Shown in pieces: positions 7,127 through 16,565 of a stretch of 64,000 nucleotides of DNA. The stretch's first letter is position 1, and the number at the start of each line of letters is the position of its first letter. A model generated the notes under the pieces. The model was given only the letters and a program-made list of their open reading frames with translations. It was not told the origin of the DNA and did not search any database. Source of the stretch: Bacteroidales bacterium (GTDB taxonomy: Bacteria; Bacteroidota; Bacteroidia; Bacteroidales; PXBB01); NCBI GenBank assembly GCA_028698995.1, contig JAQVVM010000006.1:1-64000 (forward strand), read 5' to 3'. Both the position numbers and the translations under genes were made by a program.

Positions 7127-10100
7127 ATGAATAAAATAAAAAAACTAAGAACTTTCGGTGGTGTTTTTGTGCCATCACTACTGACAATTCTTGGTGTTAT
7201 CTTGTATATGCGTTTGCCATGGATTGTCGGAAATGCCGGTTTATATGCTACTTTAGGGATTATTCTGGTTGCACATATTATTTCCGTTACAACAGGATTG
7301 AGTATTTCATCCATAGCTACTGATAAGAAAGTTGAGACCGGAGGAACTTATTTTATGATATCTCGCAGCTTAGGGCTACCTATTGGTGGCACCTTAGGGC
7401 TTGCGTTATTTGTTGGCCTATCTTTCAGTACCAGCCTTTATCTCATAGGATTCTCAGAGGCGTTTCTAAGCTTTTTCGGCATGGATAATTCTCTTAACTC
7501 TATACGCTTGACAGGATTAATTGTACTCAGCACAGTTACACTAATTACTTTTATAAGTACTAAGCTGGCAATTAAAACACAATACCTGATATTAACAGCA
7601 ATGATTTTGTCTCTCTTATCTATTTTCTTTGGCAACCATGACTTAAAACCATCACCTGCATTTTTGCAGAACCCAGTTCAAACAATACCTTGGATAGTTC
7701 TATTTGGCATCTTTTTCCCTGCTGTAACTGGTTTTGAGGCAGGAGTATCAATGTCAGGGGATTTAGAGAACCCAAAAAAATCTATCCCACGTGGGACGAT
7801 AATGAGTATTTTCTTAGGTTTGATAGTATATATCGGAATAAGCATTTTCTTATCCTTGACGGTATCTTCCGAACAATTGCGTAATAACCCCAATGTATTG
7901 TTTGATATTTCATTAATTAAGCAGTTGGTTATTACCGGTGTTTTTGGGGCTACACTTTCTTCTGCTTTAGGCAGCATATTGGCTGCTCCAAGAATTTTAC
8001 AGGCAATTTCCATAGATAAAATCACTCCCAAATTCTTTGCAAAGGGGTACGGAGACATGAATGAACCACGTCATGCACTTCTTTTTACTTTTCTTATTGC
8101 ATTATCTGGGATAATGATTGGAGAACTTAATGTTATAGCACGTATTGTAACTATTTTCTTTATTATCACCTATGGATTTCTAAATCTTAGCTGCTTTATT
8201 GAGAATTGGTCAAGTTCCGATTTTCGTCCAACCTTTAGAATCCATCCTATTATCAGTATTATTGGATTTGTTGCATGTTTCGTTGTCATGATTCAACTTG
8301 ATTTTCTGGCCATGATAATAGCCTCAGCAGTTCTTATTTCAATGTTCTTTTATTTAAAACGGAAAGAACTTGTTTTAAGCAGTGGTGATGCATGGGATGG
8401 TGTATGGGCATCATTAGTCAAATCGGGTTTATCATATTTAAAAAGGAGCCCAATAAATACTCGAAATTGGAGGCCCAACATAATCCTCTTCAGCGGTGGA
8501 AATAAATCTCGTCCCTATCTTATTGAAATTGGATCAAATTTGATAGGGAAGCAGGGGTTGCTTACTGATTTTGAACTCATTGAGGATTCAAAAAAAAATG
8601 AAGACAGTGGCAGAATACAAAATGCCGAAGATCAATCATATAAGGATTTGTCAGCACATATTTTCAGAAAGCAATACCACTGCAGCAATATTTACAAAGG
8701 CATTGAAAGCATTACACAACTTTATGGTTTCTCAGGTGTAGAGCCAAACACAGTTCTTTTGGGTTTTCCAAATGATGAAAGTAAAATTGATGAATTTATC
8801 AACATTTGCAAGATATTTGAAAAAAATAATTATAACAATATCTTTATTAAATACAATAAAGAGAAATATTTTGGACAAAAGAAAAACATCGATATTTGGT
8901 GGGATGGAGAAAGCAACAACTTAGTTTTTGCGATTATTCTACTTAGATTTTTAACTTCAGGGTTTACATGGCGACATGCTAAATGCAGACTCAACCTTGT
9001 AAACAATTTTAACATTCCCGAAGAAGACATTTTAAAAAAGGTTAAAAACATACTTAATTCTTTTCGTTTTGACTTAGAAATTAAGGTTCATAACAACGCT
9101 GTTGAGGATAAACCTATTTTTGATCTTATGACTAAAGAATCAATATCAGCAGATCTTATAGTTTATGAAGTACCGGCAGCAAATTCAAATAATATTTCTA
9201 AAGCATTAAAGGATCTACAAAAACAAACTTCAGAACTACCTACAATGATGCTACTTAAAGCCTCAGATGTTTTTGAAAGTGGCAGTATATTCAGAAAAAA
9301 ATTGAAAATTGATGCAAAAAATTACGATCTTATAAATGAAAGTATTACCAAAGCAGAATGTATTGATTTTCCACTAACTGAGGATGATGAACTCAACAAA
9401 CATATAATCATTGCTAAAGAACAAATAGAAATTATTCTCAATAATTTTTACAAAGATTTTTTTGTAAAAATTCATGAGCGCAATGTATTTATAAGCAATG
9501 AGTTACAAAAAATTATTGACAATGCATTTAAAAACATCAATAAAAATATTTTAATACAGGATAACAATCTTAGAAAAGATGATTATTATCGGATTTGGGA
9601 GGACATGTTAATAAGAATAAAGGAACTTTCAAACGAGATTATCGAATCATATCTGCAATTAGACAAAATGCTTACAGATAAGGCTCTTAAAGTTTTACTT
9701 GACGAACTTGACAATTTTAATAGAAAAATACCTAAATATACTTATCTGACCTTCAACAAAAATCAATATGCAAGTTTAAAGAATGACTCCATCCGAACAA
9801 AAACCTATAAGTTTTTTAAAAGAATGCAATGTCATTTGAATGCGGGCAAGAAAACAGAGCGCATACGTTTCAGAGATAGTATTCAGCACAATCTTCAGCA
9901 AAAGTTGCTTTCACATATCAACATATTGTTAGTAAGATATCAGGATAACAGCTATTTTTCCGTACTTGAACTTCGAAAAATTATTGAGCAGCTTAAAAAT
10001 CTATTTTACAAAATTGAAGTTGACATTCACAATGGAGTTGCTGATAATTTAGTATATACTTCTTACAAAAATGAAATTGCACAAAGCATCCTTGAAAATG

Positions 10101-12268
10101 ATAAAAATTTGGAATTGGGTATCATTTTTTTTAAAAGAAGTATTTTTTCAGCTTTACGCAGGGAAATGAAAGATTTAACAGAAGCCATGGGCCAGATTCA
10201 TTTCAGGAAATACTTCCAAAAAAACAAAGCCCGTTCAAAACATGAGACCATACTGCTTTTCCATCTGAACACATTTGCGGATGTATGGTTTCATAATACA
10301 ACAAGTCATGCTCGACAATTGTATGTTGAGATTTTAGTACAGTTGCTGACAGTGCGGTTAAAGTCGAAAATCTTTAACCCTTACAACCAATTTTTAAACA
10401 CCATCAATAAACAAAACGGAGATAAATTGTTACAAATAAAAAGAAAGATAAAATTTTATATTGATGAAATTATTGCCAGAGATTCATTAGAATACGATCT
10501 TGACGCCATAATGTTTAATGAAATTCAGCTTATTGATCTTTTTGAGGATTTATTCGAGAGCCTTAAGCCACTCACTAATGATTTTAACGGTGATTTTTTC
10601 ATAGCAAAACCTAAATTTGATGACACTTTAAAAAGCAAATATATTAAAGCAATTCAAACATTCGAACTGCCTTTAAGGAAGCAAATTGATTATGTTGTAG
10701 ATGGGCAATTCTATGAAAATATAATTCAACTTTTAAGTGCATTAAATATTGAGCTTAATCAGAAATTGTCGAAATGGAACAACTTGCTTAATTTGTCGAG
10801 ATACAATTTAGAAAATGTTTATATCAGTGATCATAAAGAATCGGATGAACGCACCAATAAAATACTTTTTCTAAATGAACTCCAAAAAAATTTACAAAAA
10901 GAGGTCAATAGTTTTGAGGAATTGACAAATAACTTCTGTCCTAATTTGAGCAAAACACTTAAAGATACATTTGACCCTATCACTATAAATTATTTGTATA
11001 ATGAATCATTATCAAAGAAAAGCTCACTCAGAAAAATGGGGAAGGTTCAATTTCGCAGGATATTACCTTTAAAATGGGCAGGTAATCTTATTCGCAAGCT
11101 CATGGAGGTGCTATTGTATGGCAGAAGTAAAGGAATTATTCTTGCTCAAAATATGAAATCAGATTATAAGGAGCATAAATCAGCCATATATAGACTTTTA
11201 AATTTTGCAGAAAACAATAGCCCAAATAATAAGGTAATGGATAAACTACCTTTTTATTATAAAAATCTGTTTAATAATAAATTCTCAGTTAATCAGCTAC
11301 TATGGGTAGGTCGTAAGCATGAACTTGAAAAAGCTCAGAAAGCCGTTATGCAATTCAGAAATGGAAGCAAGGGTGCTATTATGGTTCTAGGAGAACGAAA
11401 TTCCGGAAAAACATCCCTGTCAAATTTCATTGCACAAAATCACTTTAACAGGGAAAATATCTTTCATCTTTATCCACTCAGAGAAGGTTCGGCAGAGGTC
11501 AATGATTTTGAAAAAGCACTATCAAAAGCTACAGGTCAAATTGGAAATGCTCATGAAATAATGCAGCAAATACCAAAAGATGCAGTAATAATAATAAACG
11601 ATATGGCTCTTTGGTGGGAGCGCTCTATTAATGGTATGGTGGTTATTAAACTCATCATGGATTTGATATTTGAATTTGGTCATAAGTGTTTATTTATCAT
11701 CAACTCAAATGACACATCATATACATTTATGAATAAGCTGTTATATATGAATAATCATTTTTTAGTGGTCATTAAATGTAAACACTTCACAACCCATGAA
11801 ATTCGCGACCTTATACTAAAACGCCACCAGTCAAGTGAACTTAGATTAAAGTACGGTAAACTCCCCGAATCCTTAATGATAGAATGGCGTTATGCCCACC
11901 TTTTTAATCATTACTTCAACTATTCTGACGGCATTATTGGAACAGCCCTTAATGGGTGGTTAACTAATATTTCAAGTGTTAATGATAAAGAGATTATAAT
12001 TCAAAAGCCAAAATTACCTGATTTAAAAGCTTTTGAAATGTTGCCTGATGAAGCTCTTAACGTACTGATACAATTGGTTTTACATAGAAGACTAAACAAG
12101 AAAAGACTTTTAAAAATATTATTTATAAGTGAACATTCAATGGATGAAATATTAAATTTTTTAATTTCAACTAAGCTGATAATCCGATTGCTAAATGACA
12201 TATATATGTTAAACGCTTTTGTAGAGCCCCATTTTGTAAAATACCTAAAGAATAAGGAGGTAATATAA
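7127..12268 (+). CDS. SLC12-type cation-chloride cotransporter fused to a P-loop ATPase domain
   Basis: This protein has 1,713 residues. Residues about 1-420 form an APC-superfamily transporter with about 12 membrane segments and SLC12 hallmarks: LGVILYMRLPWIVG near the N-terminus and FFPAVTGFEAGVSMSGDLEN in the core. Residues about 440-760 match the cytosolic C-terminal domain of SLC12 proteins (WRPNIILFSGG, PNTVLLGFP, IDIWWDGESNN). About 600 residues of mostly helical sequence follow, then an ATPase module with Walker A GERNSGKT near residue 1421 and a Walker B-like VIIINDMALWW near 1485. SLC12 proteins move chloride with Na+ or K+. A fused ATPase is not part of the usual SLC12 layout. Its stop overlaps the start of an MscS-like channel gene, so a role in ion or volume control is inferred. 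The region near 7105 may be a sigma-54 promoter. Confidence 0.88.
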   Translation: MNKIKKLRTFGGVFVPSLLTILGVILYMRLPWIVGNAGLYATLGIILVAHIISVTTGLSISSIATDKKVETGGTYFMISRSLGLPIGGTLGLALFVGLSFSTSLYLIGFSEAFLSFFGMDNSLNSIRLTGLIVLSTVTLITFISTKLAIKTQYLILTAMILSLLSIFFGNHDLKPSPAFLQNPVQTIPWIVLFGIFFPAVTGFEAGVSMSGDLENPKKSIPRGTIMSIFLGLIVYIGISIFLSLTVSSEQLRNNPNVLFDISLIKQLVITGVFGATLSSALGSILAAPRILQAISIDKITPKFFAKGYGDMNEPRHALLFTFLIALSGIMIGELNVIARIVTIFFIITYGFLNLSCFIENWSSSDFRPTFRIHPIISIIGFVACFVVMIQLDFLAMIIASAVLISMFFYLKRKELVLSSGDAWDGVWASLVKSGLSYLKRSPINTRNWRPNIILFSGGNKSRPYLIEIGSNLIGKQGLLTDFELIEDSKKNEDSGRIQNAEDQSYKDLSAHIFRKQYHCSNIYKGIESITQLYGFSGVEPNTVLLGFPNDESKIDEFINICKIFEKNNYNNIFIKYNKEKYFGQKKNIDIWWDGESNNLVFAIILLRFLTSGFTWRHAKCRLNLVNNFNIPEEDILKKVKNILNSFRFDLEIKVHNNAVEDKPIFDLMTKESISADLIVYEVPAANSNNISKALKDLQKQTSELPTMMLLKASDVFESGSIFRKKLKIDAKNYDLINESITKAECIDFPLTEDDELNKHIIIAKEQIEIILNNFYKDFFVKIHERNVFISNELQKIIDNAFKNINKNILIQDNNLRKDDYYRIWEDMLIRIKELSNEIIESYLQLDKMLTDKALKVLLDELDNFNRKIPKYTYLTFNKNQYASLKNDSIRTKTYKFFKRMQCHLNAGKKTERIRFRDSIQHNLQQKLLSHINILLVRYQDNSYFSVLELRKIIEQLKNLFYKIEVDIHNGVADNLVYTSYKNEIAQSILENDKNLELGIIFFKRSIFSALRREMKDLTEAMGQIHFRKYFQKNKARSKHETILLFHLNTFADVWFHNTTSHARQLYVEILVQLLTVRLKSKIFNPYNQFLNTINKQNGDKLLQIKRKIKFYIDEIIARDSLEYDLDAIMFNEIQLIDLFEDLFESLKPLTNDFNGDFFIAKPKFDDTLKSKYIKAIQTFELPLRKQIDYVVDGQFYENIIQLLSALNIELNQKLSKWNNLLNLSRYNLENVYISDHKESDERTNKILFLNELQKNLQKEVNSFEELTNNFCPNLSKTLKDTFDPITINYLYNESLSKKSSLRKMGKVQFRRILPLKWAGNLIRKLMEVLLYGRSKGIILAQNMKSDYKEHKSAIYRLLNFAENNSPNNKVMDKLPFYYKNLFNNKFSVNQLLWVGRKHELEKAQKAVMQFRNGSKGAIMVLGERNSGKTSLSNFIAQNHFNRENIFHLYPLREGSAEVNDFEKALSKATGQIGNAHEIMQQIPKDAVIIINDMALWWERSINGMVVIKLIMDLIFEFGHKCLFIINSNDTSYTFMNKLLYMNNHFLVVIKCKHFTTHEIRDLILKRHQSSELRLKYGKLPESLMIEWRYAHLFNHYFNYSDGIIGTALNGWLTNISSVNDKEIIIQKPKLPDLKAFEMLPDEALNVLIQLVLHRRLNKKRLLKILFISEHSMDEILNFLISTKLIIRLLNDIYMLNAFVEPHFVKYLKNKEVI
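12253..12260 (+). promoter_or_regulatory. Strong Shine-Dalgarno site for the MscS-like gene
   Basis: TAAGGAGG lies 7 bases before the ATG at 12268, inside the end of the transporter gene. Such a strong match is uncommon in this window and fixes the start of the overlapping gene. Confidence 0.7.
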
Positions 12269-12972
12269 TGATTATAAAACTGATAGTTATAGGATTGGGA
12301 CTATTATTGTTTTTTCGTTTGGCAGGTCACTATATATATGTGCTTCCTATAAAAAAAACAATGAGGATATTTTTTATCAGATATTTTCCCATTCTTGAAA
12401 CGGCAACTTGGATAATTTTTATTTACTTAGGACTCAGGGGAATATTTGAGGAACATTACTTCTGGGAAATAATTTTATTTATTGCCATTCTTGTCGTGTT
12501 GTTTTTTATTAGTTGGTTTTTTCTTCGGGATTTTCTTGCAGGTATTTTTATTAAATCAGAAAATCAACTTGATATAAATAAGAGTATAAATTTGCCCGTA
12601 ATAAAAGGTAAGATTAATAAAATTGGTTATAGAAGTATTGAAATAAAAACAGAAAACGGAGAACTCACAAAAATTCCTTACTCAAAATTAGCCAATGATA
12701 TTATTACTTTCCCAAATGAGGGTAAAGAATATTGCGTTAAACATATTATTGAGTTAACATTAAAAAATGACAGACCATATACCGACTATTTACAGATGCT
12801 GCGTATGTATGTTCTTAATATACCATGGACACACATTTCAAAAGATCCTGTTATATCACTTGAAGGAACCAGCATCGATGAATATACTTTCAAGGTCGAA
12901 TTTTACGCTCTAAACAAGGACCAAGCACAGAGGGCAGAAATTATTTTAAGAAATCACCTGAAAAAAATCTAA
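12268..12972 (+). CDS. MscS-family mechanosensitive channel-like protein
   Basis: The protein has 234 residues. Three hydrophobic segments at about 2-22, 42-60 and 66-92 are followed by the MscS pore-to-beta transition (FFLRDFLAGIFIKSENQ). A beta domain follows with GKINKIGYRSIEIKTENGE and IPYSKL, equivalent to the usual I.R.T.I.T.DG...IPN. It then has a short alpha-beta tail. It is at the small end for MscS (E. coli MscS has 286 residues). The start overlaps the transporter-ATPase stop (TAATG) with a strong Shine-Dalgarno site, so the two are translationally coupled. MscS channels release solutes on osmotic downshock. Pairing with a cation-chloride cotransporter suggests an osmotic-balance module. 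The missing usual Asn in IPYS is a small deviation. Confidence 0.82.
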   Translation: MIIKLIVIGLGLLLFFRLAGHYIYVLPIKKTMRIFFIRYFPILETATWIIFIYLGLRGIFEEHYFWEIILFIAILVVLFFISWFFLRDFLAGIFIKSENQLDINKSINLPVIKGKINKIGYRSIEIKTENGELTKIPYSKLANDIITFPNEGKEYCVKHIIELTLKNDRPYTDYLQMLRMYVLNIPWTHISKDPVISLEGTSIDEYTFKVEFYALNKDQAQRAEIILRNHLKKI

Positions 12973-12997
12973 ATTTGCATTTCATATATTTTCTCAA

Positions 12998-14236
12998 ATG
13001 GATACTTTAAAATTTTATATTATATATAACGGTTGCCAACTCCGTTCTTTGGATTCAACAAGATTGCACAATTACATTATTTATAACAACCATACAATTG
13101 TTGACAAACCAGATGATGCCGATTTTAATCTTGTTGTAACCTGTGGTGTAATCCGTAAGCAAGTTGATTCATCCTTCCTTTTAATTGAGGATTTTTTAAA
13201 ATACCGTGGTGAACTGATTGTATTGGGATGTGTTCCTTCCATTGCACCTGAAGAATTTAACAATAAATTTAAAGTCAAGTATTTATCCACAAAAAACATG
13301 GAAGAAATAGATAATTTTTTTCCAAATTTTAAAATTAAATTTAGAGACATACCCTTTGCGCATGATTTATACCGTAATCATATAGAAGATAAGGTTTTTA
13401 CTGAAAAGGAAGAAAAAGGAATCATCAAAGACTTCGGCAACGAGTTTGAATTCTCTAAAAAATTTTATGCCAAATGTGTTACAACACTCAAAAGTAACAT
13501 CAATAAGAAAATCCTTAATAAGACAGAAAACAGGGAGGTTAAATATATCAGTATTGCAAGTGGATGTAGAAATAATTGTGCATATTGCGGTATTCGTAAA
13601 GCCATTGGAAAACTCAGAAGTAAATCAGTTGAGGTTATTCTTAAAGAATATAAAACCCTTTTAGATCAGGGTTACAGACATTTCAGAATCATTGCAGATG
13701 ATCTTGGGGCTTATGGGCTTGACATAGGAACTACATTCGGTAGTTTACTTTACAAAATGGCTGAAGTTGATAAAGACTTAGGTGCCAAGTGGTATTTTGA
13801 AGACCTAAATCCAAAATGGCTTATAATTTACAAAAAAGAACTGCTTTATTTTGCAAGGAAAAAGAAAATAATTGAAATGTTGTGCCCATTTCAAAGCGGC
13901 AATAACCGTATTCTCAAATTAATGAACAGAGAATACAACATCAATGAGGTGGTTGATATTTTAACAAAATTCAAATCTTACAACCCGCTTATAACTCTTA
14001 TAAGTCATGCTATTGTAGGATTTCCTTCAGAAAGTGATGAAGAATTTCAGGACACATTAAAAGTACTTGAGAAAATTGATTTTGATGAATTAACCATACT
14101 AGGATACCATGATTCAGAGGGTATTTTATCCCATAAAATTGAGCCAAAAATTGAATCAGAAGTAATTCAGGAAAGACTAAACAGAGTAAGAGCCCTATTG
14201 AAGAAATTGAATACCCCATTGCCAAGAGTATATTAA
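12998..14236 (+). CDS. MiaB-like radical SAM methylthiotransferase homologue lacking TRAM
   Basis: This 412-residue protein has a UPF0004-type N-terminal domain with three Cys at 13, 49 and 78. The spacing is close to the Cys triad that binds the auxiliary [4Fe-4S] cluster in MiaB. The radical SAM motif CxxxCxxC follows at Cys190, 194 and 197 (SGCRNNCAYCGIRKAIG). Later radical SAM features include the GFPSESDEEF stretch. The protein ends at the end of the TIM barrel (VRALLKKLNTPLPRVY), where MiaB and RimO would continue into an RNA- or protein-binding TRAM domain. It therefore looks like a methylthiotransferase relative with an unknown substrate. A TAAATTTG -7-like box overlaps the upstream stop (12970-12977). 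A B12-dependent radical SAM gene follows 10 bp downstream. Confidence 0.85.
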   Translation: MDTLKFYIIYNGCQLRSLDSTRLHNYIIYNNHTIVDKPDDADFNLVVTCGVIRKQVDSSFLLIEDFLKYRGELIVLGCVPSIAPEEFNNKFKVKYLSTKNMEEIDNFFPNFKIKFRDIPFAHDLYRNHIEDKVFTEKEEKGIIKDFGNEFEFSKKFYAKCVTTLKSNINKKILNKTENREVKYISIASGCRNNCAYCGIRKAIGKLRSKSVEVILKEYKTLLDQGYRHFRIIADDLGAYGLDIGTTFGSLLYKMAEVDKDLGAKWYFEDLNPKWLIIYKKELLYFARKKKIIEMLCPFQSGNNRILKLMNREYNINEVVDILTKFKSYNPLITLISHAIVGFPSESDEEFQDTLKVLEKIDFDELTILGYHDSEGILSHKIEPKIESEVIQERLNRVRALLKKLNTPLPRVY

Positions 14237-14246
14237 ATAAATTAAA

Positions 14247-15767
14247 TTGCAAAAGAAAACCCTCATATTATTTTTTCCCGTTTTTGATTATGGTTATAAA
14301 GGGAGTGAATATTTACCTTTTTCCATCCTTCAGTTAGAAAGAGCAGTAAGACATCTTAACATTAATATTATTTTGATAGACGAAAACACAACTGCAAATT
14401 TTGAAGATGTTATCATACAATACAAAGAATCACTCTTTCTTGCAGCAGTTAGTGCTATTACCGGATTTCAGATAAGGGGGGGGATTGATTTTTCAAATGC
14501 AGTCAGGAAACACGCTCCTCATGCAAAAATTGTATGGGGAGGTTGGCATCCGACAATTGTTCCAGAGCAAACATTGAAAGAGGACTATATTGACTTCATT
14601 ATTCGTGCACAGGGTGAAAAGTCATTTAAAGAGCTCTCAGAGGCACTGTTACAAGAAAACAATTTTGAAAATATAAACAATCTGGGTTACAAAAAAGATG
14701 GACATCTCGTTTTAAATCCTTTAAATGACTTCTGTAATATTAACGATTTTCCTGATGTAGATTACAGTTTATTAGACATTAACAAATACGTCATGAAAAC
14801 CGATTTTTCAGAAAGACGGATGATGTATTTTGCTTCCTATGGTTGTCCTTTCAACTGCCCGTTTTGTTCTGGAGCTCAGATATTTCAAAAAAAATGGTTT
14901 CCAAAAAAGATTGACACAGTTATCAACGACATTAAATATTTTATTAATGTTTCCGGTATTGACAGCATTATGTTTTGGGATGACAATTTTTTCAGCAATA
15001 AAAAATTTGTACTCGAACTGGCCCAAAGAATGATAGATGAAAAGCTCAACATGATATGGGCAGCCTCTGCTCATGCAGGAGGATTTCTAAAAATGTTTAA
15101 TGAGGAAGAAATAAAATTTTTACGAACTTCGGGTTTGAGAAGAATAGATACGGGGGCTGAATCTGGCAGTACTTATGCATTAAACATAATAAAGGATAAA
15201 CTGAATAAAAAAGATGTTCTCAACTTGATAAAAACATTAAAAAAAAACAATATAGCTACATTTTTCTCCACAATGATAGCCTATCCTTTTCCTAAAAGTG
15301 ACGACATCAAGTTCACAATGGACCTTATCCGAAAAGCCAAAATAATTGATGATTCTGTTAAAATACAAATAAATATTTACACACCTTATCCCCAGACTTC
15401 ACTATATGGAATGGCTATCAATGAAGGATTTGAGCATCCTCAACAACTTTCTGATTGGATAAATCACTCCCCTGCCCGTTTTAAACCGCCATGGTTATCC
15501 AAAGCCTTTTATACAAAACTAAATGACTTGATGAATTTTTATCTGCCATTTTCTGAAAATAGAATTTATGAAAGAGCCCCGGAAAAGTTTAAGAAAACCA
15601 CACACCTTTTTAGCATCATATGCCGTCCACTAATCGTATTACGCTTTAGATTAAATTTCTTTGGACTAAGATTTGAAGCAAAAATTTTTAACTTTTTTTT
15701 AAAAAAATTCAACAAAAAAAATAATTCAAACTTCAAGTTTTACTCTTACGGGGTTTTTGGAGTGTAG
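14247..15767 (+). CDS. B12-binding-domain radical SAM protein
   Basis: This 506-residue protein appears to start at a TTG (14247). The nearest upstream in-frame stop is at 14238 and no upstream ATG exists. The N-terminal about 150 residues form a cobalamin-binding-like Rossmann domain (LPFSILQLERAVR, GGWHPTIVPEQ), followed by the radical SAM motif CxxxCxxC at Cys200, 204 and 207 (YGCPFNCPFCSG). DDNFF and GAESGS mark barrel strands typical of this class. The C-terminus is basic and aromatic. Class B radical SAM enzymes are often methyltransferases or ring-forming enzymes; the substrate is unknown here. It is 10 bp downstream of the MiaB-like gene, so the pair probably works in one pathway. Confidence 0.85.
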   Translation: MQKKTLILFFPVFDYGYKGSEYLPFSILQLERAVRHLNINIILIDENTTANFEDVIIQYKESLFLAAVSAITGFQIRGGIDFSNAVRKHAPHAKIVWGGWHPTIVPEQTLKEDYIDFIIRAQGEKSFKELSEALLQENNFENINNLGYKKDGHLVLNPLNDFCNINDFPDVDYSLLDINKYVMKTDFSERRMMYFASYGCPFNCPFCSGAQIFQKKWFPKKIDTVINDIKYFINVSGIDSIMFWDDNFFSNKKFVLELAQRMIDEKLNMIWAASAHAGGFLKMFNEEEIKFLRTSGLRRIDTGAESGSTYALNIIKDKLNKKDVLNLIKTLKKNNIATFFSTMIAYPFPKSDDIKFTMDLIRKAKIIDDSVKIQINIYTPYPQTSLYGMAINEGFEHPQQLSDWINHSPARFKPPWLSKAFYTKLNDLMNFYLPFSENRIYERAPEKFKKTTHLFSIICRPLIVLRFRLNFFGLRFEAKIFNFFLKKFNKKNNSNFKFYSYGVFGV

Positions 15768-15887
15768 ATTGAATCTCAGAAATAATCATATTACTCCCGT
15801 TTTGATAATTTATCAATTTGAATAACCATCTAAAAACCTCCCTAATTTTTTTATAACATTTTACACATGTCTTTTAGAAAAAAATCA

Positions 15888-15895
15888 TAGTTTTG
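15888..15895 (+). promoter_or_regulatory. Bacteroidota -7 box (TAGTTTTG) before the TPR lipoprotein gene
   Basis: TAGTTTTG fits TAnnTTTG. It overlaps the first possible ATG of the frame at 15893, so translation must begin at the later ATG at 15932. No good -33 TTG was found. Confidence 0.4.
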
Positions 15896-15931
15896 TTTTT
15901 TGAAATTAACTTCTTATGTACAAATTCAAAT

Positions 15932-16477
15932 ATGATGAAAACTAACCTAAAGATTTTTCTATTTACTAGTGTTGTCGTTTTATTATTGGCATGTAAAAGC
16001 AATGAAAATAAAATGCTTGAAAGAATTGCAGATTTAGAAAATTTAATTAAAGCAGACAGTTTACAGATGCCTGACAAAGTAAAGGTTACAGAGCTTATTA
16101 ACAGCTATGATGAATTTGCTCAGAATTTTCCTGATAACGAAAAAACACCGGAATTTCTTTTTAATGCAGGAAAATACGCCATGAGTTACAATATGTCAGA
16201 AAAAGCCATTGGTTTTTTTGATAAAATAATTACGAATTACCCACAATACGAAAAACATGCTGACAGTTTTTTCCTAAAGGGATTTGTTTATGACAGCCAA
16301 TTGAGTAATATCCCAATGGCTAAAGCCACATACGAGGCCTTTATTGAAGCATATCCTGATCATGATCTAGCTATAGAAGCAGGTTACCTCATTGAGCTAT
16401 TAGGCAAACCAATGGAAGAAATAATTGCAGGTTTTGAAGCACAGAACAACCTAAATAAAGATACTACAGAAAATTAA
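15932..16477 (+). CDS. TPR-containing lipoprotein
   Basis: From the ATG at 15932 the protein has 181 residues and a classic lipoprotein signal (VVVLLLAC, lipidated Cys21). An upstream in-frame ATG at 15893 would bury this signal and lies inside a -7 promoter box, so it was rejected. After a short coiled segment, residues about 45-160 contain two or three TPR-like helix pairs (EFLFNAGKYAMSYNMSEKA, FFLKGFVYDSQLSNIPMAKA), as in BamD or YbgF-type proteins. It likely faces the periplasm, anchored to a membrane, as a protein-interaction scaffold. It stands alone: convergent with the DUF2461 gene downstream and separated from the radical SAM pair by 164 bp. Confidence 0.78.
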   Translation: MMKTNLKIFLFTSVVVLLLACKSNENKMLERIADLENLIKADSLQMPDKVKVTELINSYDEFAQNFPDNEKTPEFLFNAGKYAMSYNMSEKAIGFFDKIITNYPQYEKHADSFFLKGFVYDSQLSNIPMAKATYEAFIEAYPDHDLAIEAGYLIELLGKPMEEIIAGFEAQNNLNKDTTEN

Positions 16478-16565
16478 ACACAAAAAAGCTGGTCTTGTTC
16501 TTATTGCAATTTTTGTTTAAAAGAGTCAAAAAATTCAGTAGTCCCCCCCAAAAAAAACTTCCAAG

